Shown here piece after piece: positions 18,716-28,500 of a stretch of 64,000 nucleotides of DNA (positions within the stretch are counted from its first letter, which is position 1; each line of letters opens with the position of its first letter). The stretch is taken from the NCBI RefSeq assembly GCF_002632485.1, contig NZ_NIBU01000001.1:62001-126000 (forward strand), written 5' to 3'. The position numbers and the translations under genes are program-made. The DNA is from Xenorhabdus innexi (GTDB lineage: Bacteria > Pseudomonadota > Gammaproteobacteria > Enterobacterales > Enterobacteriaceae). The notes beneath the pieces were generated by a model that had not been told where the DNA came from, did not search any database, and saw only the letters and a program-made list of their open reading frames with translations.

Positions 18716-21700
18716 ATGCAGGAAGAAAACATGCAGGAAAACGCATTTCAGTTTAAAGCATCCCAGGCGCAAAAACGTGTGTGGTTACATGAACAACTCG
18801 AACAACAATCTGCCGTTTATCACATCACGACTGCGCTGGTACTTGAAGGAAAACCGGAGATACCGGCGCTGACGCTGGCTATCCGCGATATGCTGGAAAG
18901 GCATGAATCTTTCCGCACTGATTTTGTATATCAGGACAATACGCTTTATCAGCGTTGTCATGAATCCGTGCCTTTTCCTCTTGCAATTGTTGACTTATCC
19001 GTACTGGACGAAGAAGCGCAAAAGCAGCGTTTACAGTATGACAGTCAACAACCATTTGATTTACAACAGGCGCCTTTGTTGCGCTTTACGCTGTATCGGA
19101 TCAGTGAAGATCGCCACTTTCTGGTTATGTTGCTGCATCACATTATTTCTGATGGCTGGTCAGCCGGTATTATCAGCCGTGAACTGACAGCCTGTTATAA
19201 CGCCCGTCGGCAGGGCAATAGGCCGATGCTGCCGGAGTTACCCATTCAATACATCGATTATTCAGAGTGGCAGCACCAACAGGATGAAAACCCTGAGTCG
19301 GCTGAAGCACTGATGTGGTGGAAAGAAAAGCTGTCCGGTGCTGAACCTATCGCTCTGCCTTTTGACTATCCACGCCCGAATCGACTGAGCCTGCGGGGAA
19401 AAACCCATTATTTTACTCTCACTCCTGAACTGACTCAGGCACTGACACAACAGGCACAACAACAGAATAAGACCCTGTTCTCCACGCTTTTGAGTGCCTT
19501 TTACCTGCTGCTTTATCGCTATAGCGGTCAGACCGACCTGACCATCGGCTCTCCGGTATCCGGGCGCGGACAACTGGAGCTGGAAGGCATAGTCGGTTTT
19601 TTTGTTAACACACTGGTTTACCGGATTGAGCTTGATCCGCTGGCGACTTTTACTGAATTGCAGGAGCAGGTTTTTAATACTGTTCTTGATGGGCTTTCCC
19701 ATCAACAGGTGAGTTTTGAGCGAGTGGTGGAAGCTATCAACCCTAAACGGGATTTGAGTTACTCACCACTGTTTCAGGTAATGTTTGCTTTTGATGGTTC
19801 AGACGCTACCGGATGGCAGTTCGACGGAATGAAAGCAACACCGTTTACTCTGGCGGGGGATTACGCCAAATTCGATTTGACGCTGTCAATGGAAAAATCT
19901 TTGCTGGCAGATGGCAGGGAACAGTTGCAGGGAGCATTTGAGTACAGCAGTGACCTGTTTGAAGAAGCGACCATTAAACAGTTTGAGGCTAATTTCCATT
20001 TTCTGTTGCAGGAAATTGCCCGGAATGCAGGCATGGCTCTGACGGATTATCAATGCATCAATGAAGCTGAAAAACACTGGCTTCTGCATGAATGGCCGCG
20101 CAGTCTTCACCGCAATTCGGTGACACAGAAGCCGGTGACACAGACTTTGCATCAGGCATTTGAGCAACAGGTGCGGCGGCGTCCGCAGGCCATTGCCGTG
20201 AGTGCCGATAATGGACGGATGCTGACTTATGAGCAATTGAATCAACGAGCCAACCAGCTGGCTCATTATATTCTGCGAATCAGACAACAAACGGAAATGC
20301 CTCAGGAACAGACGCCGTTGATCGGTCTGTGTCTGGAACGTGATGAGGAGATGCTGGTTGCTATTCTGGCGGTCTTAAAAGCCGGGCTGGCCTACCTGCC
20401 GATTGACGGCAGCAACGCGCCGGAACGGGTTCGTTTCTGTGTTAACAATGCCGGTGTCCGGCTGGTGATTGGTATTCCGGCTCACCGGACGCTGTTTGAG
20501 AGCAAAAACGTCGATTATCTCTGTATCGACACCGAAAAAACCTTTATCCAGACGATGCCATTGGAAAATCCGTCGTTATCGGAAACTCCCGATGCTCTGG
20601 CTTATGTGATTTATACTTCCGGCTCCACTGGTGTACCGAAAGGGGTGGAAATATCCCATGCCAATGTTATGCGGTTATTCAGCACCAGTGAACGGCATTT
20701 TTCATTCAGCGAAAACGATGTCTGGACACTGTTCCACTCCTGTGCGTTTGATTTCTCAGTATGGGAGATATGGGGCGCATTGCTGTACGGCGGACGCCTG
20801 AGTATTGTGCCTTATTGGGTCAGCCGTACACCGGGACATTTCTATCAATGGGTACGACAGGAAAAAGTCACCGTCCTGAACCAGACGCCTTCCGCGTTCC
20901 AGCTTTTTATTGCGGCAGATGAGCAATTGAGCACGCCTTTGTCACTGCGTTATGTGATCCTGGGAGGAGAGGCGCTGGAGCCGAGCAGTCTGCTGGGCTG
21001 GTTCAAAAAACATGGCGACAGACAGCCTGAAATCATCAACATGTATGGGATCACTGAAACCACCGTCCATGTGACTTATCGCCGGATTGTGCAGGCGGAT
21101 GCCTTACAGGGGGGAAGAAGCCCGATTGGTGAAGCGCTGGATGATCTGGACATTTTTCTGCTTGATGGTCAGGGAAAACTGTCGCCGCAGGGAGCGGTGG
21201 GCGAGATCTACGTTGGCGGAGCGGGTGTGGCACGGGGGTATCTGAACGCGCCTGAGTTGACGGCACAGCGTTTTATCGACAAACGGCAGATTTTCCCGCA
21301 GGCAGAAGCAGGACAACGATTATACCGCAGTGGCGATTTGGCACGTTTGCGGCGGGATGGTTGTCTGGAATATCTTGGGCGTGCTGACCATCAGGTAAAA
21401 ATTCGCGGATTCCGTATCGAACTGGGGGAGATTGAAACCGCCCTGAAACGCCTTGATGCCATAGAGCAGGCTGTTGTCGTTGCTCATCAGGATAACAGCA
21501 GCCATACCTCCCATCTGGTGGCTTATATTGTTCCGACTCCGGCTGAAACGCGGACTGTCAAAACAGGGTCTGACCACAATCTATCGGTGGAAATGCTCAG
21601 AGCCGAATTGAAACATACTCTGCCGGATTACATGCTGCCATCCCTCTTTATTTTCCTTGATACTCTGCCGTTGACCAGTAATGGCAAGATTGACCGCAGG

Positions 21701-24700
21701 GCATTGCCTGTACCGCAGCAAATCCGACCACAATTAGCCAGTGAATATCAGGCCGCGCGCAATGAAACTGAGCGCCGCCTGTTAATACTCTGGCAGGATA
21801 CACTGCCGGTTTCCCGGATTGGTATCCACGATAACTTTTTTGCGCTCGGAGGCGATTCCCTGCGCGGTGTGCAGTTGACGGGGAAAGCACAGGAACATGG
21901 CTGGTCACTGACGCTGGTGGATCTGTTTATGCACCAGACAGTAGCTGAACTGGCGGCTCTGATTGATAAGCGCGGGGCTGATGACGCGGCTGTTGAGGGA
22001 GTGCGTCAACAACCGATGCAAAGTGTTGCGCCGTTCAGCCAGATTTCAGAAAAAGATTACCAGCGCTTACTGGAAAGCGGGGAAAACATCACCGATGCTT
22101 ATCCGCTCAGCCGGATGCAGGCAGGGATGTTCTATCACATGAACCTCTCTCCCGATGCTAATGTGTATCACTGTACCGGCACTTCCCATCTGCGTATTAA
22201 CGGGTCGTTTGATGAAAAGGCGTTCAGGGAAGCGACCGCCCAGACTGTCGCGGCTCATGATGTTCTGCGTACCGCCTTTGATATGGAAAATTACAGCGAA
22301 CCTCTGCAACTGGTTTATGCCTTCGCTGAATTGCCGATTGTAGTGGAAGATTTACGTCATTTGTCTGAGGAAGAACAAGATAGACGAGCAAAAGCCTTAC
22401 TGGAAGCGGAACGGGTCAATCCGTTTGATTTGCTGAAGCCAACGCTGTTGCGTTTCTTTATCCAGTTGCGTACCGATAATTCATTCCAGTTTACGATGAC
22501 AGAGTGCCACCCGATCTTTGATGGCTGGAGTTATAACACCATGATCGTGGATGTGTTCAATCGTTATGCCGTGCTGACAGGGCAGGCCAGCGGGCAGACA
22601 CTGGAACGATTATCAGACAGTCGCTCACCGAACAAGTCATCACCAAACAGGCCATCACTGGAATATCGTGACTTTATTGCACTGGAGCTGGCAGCAATTG
22701 CTGATGAAAAGCAAAAAGATTATTGGGCACAGAAGCTGAACGACTGCACTATTCCTGAGCTGCCCCGCAAACAGCATACGGACGGGGTTCATCACGTTAC
22801 ACCCGCTGCCACCAGCCCGAAACTGAAATCCTTTTCTCTGGTTCTGGAACGTCGGGTTTATCAGGGATTGCGTCATCTGATGCAACAACTCGGGGTGCCG
22901 CTGAAAAGTATTCTGCTGACCGGGCATATTAAAGTTGTCAGCATTTTCAGCGGAGAGCATGACGTTCTGACCGGGATCAGTTCTAACGGACGCCCGGAGG
23001 TGCAGGGAGGGGATGATTTGTACGGCCTGTTCCTCAATATCCTGCCATTCCGCCATATCCTGACGTCAGTTTCCTGGAGTGAGCTGATCCGACAGGTCTT
23101 TGCCAACGAAATGGAAGCCCTGCCTTATCGTCGCTATCCGCTGGCAGAAATTCAGCGCCAGTTCGGTCAGCAACCGTTGCTGGATGAGGTGCTGTTTAAT
23201 TACATTGATTTCCATGTTTACGACCAGATGGCACCGGAGGTCGGGCTGGAAGTAGTGGACAGGCTGCATACTCAGGATGTTTACGAAGGAACTCACTTTA
23301 CTCTGGATGTTCATTTTCAGCATCTGACACTCTCTTCGGCTTTGGCAAGCGATCAAATATCTATTCAGCTTGATTATGATGAAAATAAAATCAGCCGTGA
23401 ATTAGCGGCGAATATGGCGGAATGCTATACCGCCGTATTTACTGCGATGGTGGCAGATCCGCAGGCATTGCATTGTGCCGGTCATTTCCTGCCTGTCACC
23501 CAGCAACGGAAGATTGACAGTTTCAGTCAGGGGAGTGCCGGTTATCAGGGGCAGGAAACACTGGCAGAGCTGTTTGCCGAGCAGGTCGGCCGCACGCCTG
23601 CTGTATGCGCCCTTGAACTGGGTGAAAGACGGCTCAGTTATCTGGAACTGCATCAGCAATCCAACCAGTTGGCACATCTGCTGGCACAGAAAGGCGTGAA
23701 GCAGGGGCAGTATATTGCGCTGTTGTTGGGACGCAGTATCGAGCTGATTGTCTCAATGCTGGCAGTGATAAAACTCGGTGCGGTTTATCTGCCACTCAAT
23801 ACCGATGATCCGGATATCCGCCTGATTGAACAGTTGGAAGATACCCGATGTGATCTGCTGATCACGGACGGGCGGCTTATTGACAGGCCGCTGCCTGCTG
23901 ATTTATTCCATTATCTCCCTATGTTATGGCTGGATGAAGAGCAGTCCGCACTGGCTCAGATGAAGAATACCACTCCGCCGGAGCAGCCCGAATGCGACAC
24001 GGAAAATCAGGCCAGTCTGCCCGCTTATATTATGTACACCTCCGGCTCTAGCGGTAAACCCAAAGGTGTGCTCATCGGGCAGAAAGGCATTATCCGTCTG
24101 GTTAAAGATGTCAACTCTATGGATTTCCGCGAGTTCAGCCGTTACCTGCAATTGGCTTCTGTCAGCTTTGATGCCTCAACATGGGAAATCTGGGGGCCGT
24201 TACTGAATGGAAGAACCATCGTGATTTACCCGCAGGCGGCTATTTCTGTACTCCTGCTGGAAAAAATCATTAAGGAGGCGGGAGTGGAAAGCCTGTTCCT
24301 GACCGCTTCCCTGTTTAACCTGATTGTTGATGAACGACCACAAGCGCTGCAAACCGTCAAACGGCTTGTTTCCGGTGGTGAAGCAATGTCTGCATGGCAT
24401 GCCGCCCGAATTAAAGAACAGTATCCGGCTCTGAGCCTGATCAACGGTTATGGCCCGACAGAAAATACCACGTTCACTACCTGTTACCATTATCGTGGTA
24501 CAGAAAATAGCAGCGTCCCCATCGGCAGACCGACTGAGGGCAATCAGGTCTATATCCTTGACCATTTCCTTCATCCTGTACCTGTCGGCACTGTGGGGGA
24601 GTTGTATATCGGCGGTACGGGTCTGGCGTTAACCTATCTCAATCAGGAGAGCCTCTATCAGGCGCTGTTTATTGAAAACCCGTTTGATAAATCCCTCTCT

Positions 24701-25564
24701 GCCCGGTTGTATAAAACCGGTGATCGGGGGCGTTATCTGTCTGATGGCAATATTGATTTTCTGGGACGGATGGATAATCAGAACAAGATCCGAGGATTCC
24801 GGGTAGAAACCGGAGAGATTGAAGCGGTTCTGTGCAAACATCCTGATGTGGAACGTGCGGCTGTACGTGTCATAAAGGAAAGCCGGGGTAAACGGATTGC
24901 CGCTTATATTGTCCTTCATGATAGAACCGCTCCTGACGGACATACGGTAGGCACAACGGAATGGGACACAACGGAACTGCGCAATTATCTGGCAGAAAGA
25001 TTGCCGCGTTACATGGTTCCAGCGTATTTTCAGGTACTCTCTTCACTGCCATTGAATGCAAATGGCAAACTCGATATTGAGCGGCTGCCGCACGACCTCT
25101 CACCGCCTGTCTCAAGCCAGACTTCATATTATGAGCAGTACGGCGTTTCTCCGGCGGACAGAATGGCAGAACCCTCGGCCTTATCAGCTGATCCTGCTGT
25201 GCAAACCATCGTTCAGGCCATCCAACAGGTCTGGAGCGAAGTACTGAATGTGGATTTCCCTGATTGTGATGCGAATTTCTTCGATCTGGGGGGAGATTCC
25301 CTTTTGCTGGCTCGTATCCATCTCAAACTGTATGCGCTGGGCTATGCCCATCTCTCCATCATTGATTTACTCAATTACACCACTATTCACCAGCTTGCCC
25401 GGTTTATCAGTAACGGGCGTGAGCACACAGTATCACCGTTGTCACCGGCAGCGGGAACCGTGGAGACAGGACAGAAATATAACGCAGCCAGCAAAAATAC
25501 TATTCCTGAGGGACGCCAGCGTCTGGCAGAAATGCAGAAAAAAATGCAGCAGGCAAAAAAATAG
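18716..25564 (+). CDS. fclJ: Two-module non-ribosomal peptide synthetase C-A-T-C-A-T
   Basis: About 2282 residues if the ATG at 18716 is used. I prefer it because CGGAGG lies just upstream, while the upstream ATG at 18659 has no visible ribosome-binding site. Order: C5 10-440 (HHIISDGWS near 141), A5 475-1000, T5 (S1048), C6 1125-1580 (motif ECHPIFDGWS near 1263, first His replaced by Cys), A6 1612-2125, T6 (S2195), and a short basic tail. The A5 pocket reads DFWNIGMVHK, the standard threonine code. A6 reads DAWFVGGTFK, closest to Val-type codes but uncertain. There is no E or TE domain. The chain is presumably handed to the PKS encoded 21 bases downstream. Confidence 0.95.
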   Translation: MQEENMQENAFQFKASQAQKRVWLHEQLEQQSAVYHITTALVLEGKPEIPALTLAIRDMLERHESFRTDFVYQDNTLYQRCHESVPFPLAIVDLSVLDEEAQKQRLQYDSQQPFDLQQAPLLRFTLYRISEDRHFLVMLLHHIISDGWSAGIISRELTACYNARRQGNRPMLPELPIQYIDYSEWQHQQDENPESAEALMWWKEKLSGAEPIALPFDYPRPNRLSLRGKTHYFTLTPELTQALTQQAQQQNKTLFSTLLSAFYLLLYRYSGQTDLTIGSPVSGRGQLELEGIVGFFVNTLVYRIELDPLATFTELQEQVFNTVLDGLSHQQVSFERVVEAINPKRDLSYSPLFQVMFAFDGSDATGWQFDGMKATPFTLAGDYAKFDLTLSMEKSLLADGREQLQGAFEYSSDLFEEATIKQFEANFHFLLQEIARNAGMALTDYQCINEAEKHWLLHEWPRSLHRNSVTQKPVTQTLHQAFEQQVRRRPQAIAVSADNGRMLTYEQLNQRANQLAHYILRIRQQTEMPQEQTPLIGLCLERDEEMLVAILAVLKAGLAYLPIDGSNAPERVRFCVNNAGVRLVIGIPAHRTLFESKNVDYLCIDTEKTFIQTMPLENPSLSETPDALAYVIYTSGSTGVPKGVEISHANVMRLFSTSERHFSFSENDVWTLFHSCAFDFSVWEIWGALLYGGRLSIVPYWVSRTPGHFYQWVRQEKVTVLNQTPSAFQLFIAADEQLSTPLSLRYVILGGEALEPSSLLGWFKKHGDRQPEIINMYGITETTVHVTYRRIVQADALQGGRSPIGEALDDLDIFLLDGQGKLSPQGAVGEIYVGGAGVARGYLNAPELTAQRFIDKRQIFPQAEAGQRLYRSGDLARLRRDGCLEYLGRADHQVKIRGFRIELGEIETALKRLDAIEQAVVVAHQDNSSHTSHLVAYIVPTPAETRTVKTGSDHNLSVEMLRAELKHTLPDYMLPSLFIFLDTLPLTSNGKIDRRALPVPQQIRPQLASEYQAARNETERRLLILWQDTLPVSRIGIHDNFFALGGDSLRGVQLTGKAQEHGWSLTLVDLFMHQTVAELAALIDKRGADDAAVEGVRQQPMQSVAPFSQISEKDYQRLLESGENITDAYPLSRMQAGMFYHMNLSPDANVYHCTGTSHLRINGSFDEKAFREATAQTVAAHDVLRTAFDMENYSEPLQLVYAFAELPIVVEDLRHLSEEEQDRRAKALLEAERVNPFDLLKPTLLRFFIQLRTDNSFQFTMTECHPIFDGWSYNTMIVDVFNRYAVLTGQASGQTLERLSDSRSPNKSSPNRPSLEYRDFIALELAAIADEKQKDYWAQKLNDCTIPELPRKQHTDGVHHVTPAATSPKLKSFSLVLERRVYQGLRHLMQQLGVPLKSILLTGHIKVVSIFSGEHDVLTGISSNGRPEVQGGDDLYGLFLNILPFRHILTSVSWSELIRQVFANEMEALPYRRYPLAEIQRQFGQQPLLDEVLFNYIDFHVYDQMAPEVGLEVVDRLHTQDVYEGTHFTLDVHFQHLTLSSALASDQISIQLDYDENKISRELAANMAECYTAVFTAMVADPQALHCAGHFLPVTQQRKIDSFSQGSAGYQGQETLAELFAEQVGRTPAVCALELGERRLSYLELHQQSNQLAHLLAQKGVKQGQYIALLLGRSIELIVSMLAVIKLGAVYLPLNTDDPDIRLIEQLEDTRCDLLITDGRLIDRPLPADLFHYLPMLWLDEEQSALAQMKNTTPPEQPECDTENQASLPAYIMYTSGSSGKPKGVLIGQKGIIRLVKDVNSMDFREFSRYLQLASVSFDASTWEIWGPLLNGRTIVIYPQAAISVLLLEKIIKEAGVESLFLTASLFNLIVDERPQALQTVKRLVSGGEAMSAWHAARIKEQYPALSLINGYGPTENTTFTTCYHYRGTENSSVPIGRPTEGNQVYILDHFLHPVPVGTVGELYIGGTGLALTYLNQESLYQALFIENPFDKSLSARLYKTGDRGRYLSDGNIDFLGRMDNQNKIRGFRVETGEIEAVLCKHPDVERAAVRVIKESRGKRIAAYIVLHDRTAPDGHTVGTTEWDTTELRNYLAERLPRYMVPAYFQVLSSLPLNANGKLDIERLPHDLSPPVSSQTSYYEQYGVSPADRMAEPSALSADPAVQTIVQAIQQVWSEVLNVDFPDCDANFFDLGGDSLLLARIHLKLYALGYAHLSIIDLLNYTTIHQLARFISNGREHTVSPLSPAAGTVETGQKYNAASKNTIPEGRQRLAEMQKKMQQAKK

Positions 25565-25585
25565 CGGGAAGAGGAAGAGCCGATC

Positions 25586-28500
25586 ATGAATATTGATGTT
25601 AATAAAAACACGGATAAAAACAGCGACATTAATGAGATTCAGACAAAACAGATAATGGAATCGATGAATGGTTTCGAAATCGCCATTATCGGTATGGCAG
25701 GGAAATTTCCCGGCGCGGAGGATATAGATCAATTCTGGCAGAATATCGCCGCAGGCGTGGAATCTGTCAGAACGCTGAGTGATGCCGAGTTGGATGAGGC
25801 AGGTATATCAATGGAGGCCCGTTCACGGGCCGATTTTATCCGTAATGTTTCCGTATTAGAGCACCCGGAAGATTTTGATGCTGAGTTTTTTGGTTATTCT
25901 CCCAGGGAAGCTGAGGCTATTGATCCACAGCAGCGTCTGTTTCTGGAAACCTCATGGCTGGCGCTGGAAAATGCCGGGTATGCGCCGGAAAAATTCCACG
26001 GAACAATCGGCGTATATGCCAGTAGTTCGGGCAGCAGCTATTTACTGCACTATTTACTGAATCATCCCGCAGTAATAAGACAGAATTTACTGGATATGCT
26101 GTTCGGCAATAATAACGATCTGCTTTCGACACGAGTATCTTATAAGCTCAATCTGAAGGGGCCGAGTTTTACTATCGGCTCTGCCTGTTCCAGTTCAATG
26201 GTGGCTCTGCACTATGCCTGTCAGTCGTTGCTGGCCGGAGATTGTGACATTGCGCTGGGAGGCGGTGTCCACATTGGTTTTCCATCCCGCAGCGGTTATC
26301 ACTTTGATGGCAGCGGTATTCTGTCCCATGATGGCCACTGCCGTACTTTTGACGCGGAGGCGACAGGTATACTGAGCGGAGATGGCGTTGGTGTGCTGGT
26401 GTTGAAACGCTTACAGGATGCTATTGAGAGCGGCGATCATATTTATGCGATTATTAAAGGTTCTGCGGTAAATAACGACGGCGCGGAGAAAATCGGCTTT
26501 ACCGCCCCTTCGGTGACAGGGCAGACTGCGGTACTCCAGCGTGCATTGCTGGCAGCGGATGTGTCAGCCGAGAGTATCAGTTATATCGAAGCACATGGCA
26601 CAGCCACGCGTCTTGGCGATCCGATGGAAATGAAAGCCCTGTTCAACGTGTATGATCAACAAGAGGCGAAGCAGAAACGCTGTGCGGTGGCCTCTGTAAA
26701 AGCAAATCTGGGCCATACAGATTCTGCCGCAGGTGCGACGAGCGTAATCAAAGTCGCGCAAATGCTGACACGCCGCTATTTGCCTCCGGCAGTTAACTTT
26801 ACCCGTCTGAACCCTGAGATTAACCTGACCGGCTCAAGGTTCTATATCCCGATTCAGGGGGAAGAGTGGCAGAGCCAGAGTGTTCGCCGGGCGGGAGTCA
26901 GCGCCTTTGGGATCGGCGGAACCAATGCCCATATGATCTTGCAGGAAGCGCCCGATATTTCCTCGTCAGGCCCGGCTCATCCTCAACAGTTACTCTGTTT
27001 TTCAGCTAAATCTCCTGCTGCATTGCAGGACAACTTACTTCACTTCCGCCAATGGCTGGAGAAATCACCTGAGTGCTCGTTGGCGGATATTGCATATACC
27101 CTGCATGTCGGTCGCCATGAAATGGATTACCGGCATAGTCTGGTTTGTCATAACCATGCAGAGGCGATAACGGCACTGAATAATTATTTGTCCCAGACAG
27201 CACAGCGGAGCGCGGAAATATCACGTACTGCTTCCATATCACGTACTACTTCCTCATCAGTTGTTTTTATGTTCAGCGGACAAGGCGCGCAATATCCCGG
27301 CATGATGAAGGGATATTATGAGCAGGAGCCGGTATTTAAAACCATCGTTGATCGTTGTGCGGAGATCATGCTGCCGTTACTGGGGCGCGATATTCGCCCG
27401 CTGATTTTTGACTCGGCGGTATCCGATAGCAATTCCGGTCTGTATCAGACACGTTATACCCAGCCAGCACTGTTTGCGGTTGAATATGCGTTGAGCCAGT
27501 TGCTGATGACATGGGGACTCCATCCGACAGCCTGTATCGGTCACAGTATCGGTGAATATGTTGCAGCCTGCCTTGCCGGTGTTTTTACTCTGGAAGATGC
27601 CCTGAAAATTGTGGTCAGACGGGCGAAGTTAATGAATCAGATGCCTGCCGGAAAAATGCTGGCGGTAGAGCTTAATGAGAAAAAATTACAGGGTTATCTC
27701 AGTGAAGGCGTGACACTGGCTGCTTATAATACGCCTGAACTGTGCGTGGTTTCCGGCGAAACAGAGGCCATACTGGCACTGGAAAGGCGTCTGGAGGAGG
27801 ATAATATCGTAGCCAGACCGCTGCATACTTCCCACGCTTTTCATAGCGCTATGATGGATGAGTGTCTGGAACCTTTCAGGCAATCATTCGAGGGCATATC
27901 CCTGTCACCACCCCGTATGCCATTTATCTCCTGTATCACAGGAACATGGATCACGGCGGAACAGGCCACTTCACCGGATTATTGGGTTCGCCAGTTACGT
28001 GAACCGGTTGCATTCAGTCAGGGTATCGAATGCTTGTTGTCTCAACCGGCAGATTCTGCAAAAGCGACTCCGGCAAAATTACAGCCACAGAAAGCCTCAC
28101 TTCCCAAAGCCCCCATCTTATTGGAAGTCGGGCCGGGCAGTTCTTTAACCGGATTAGTCAAATTGAGCGGGCTGGCTCAGCACACATTCAACAGTACCCG
28201 TGCTATCAAACAGAATGTTCCTGATCGCCAGCATCTGCTGAATGTACTGGGACAATTATGGCAGCTAGGGGTATCTGTAGACTGGGCCGCATTTTATCAG
28301 CACCAGAAACGTCATCGTCTCCCTCTGCCCGGATATGCGTTTCAGCATCAACGTTACAGTCTGGATACGTTGATCAACGATACCTCAAATAAAAATACTT
28401 CAAATAGCCATGCCGTAAACAGCGATTCCGGCTCTGGTCAGTCTGCATCGGGCAGTAAACCGGAGAGCAAACGACTGCCGCTGGAACAGTGGAGCCATCA

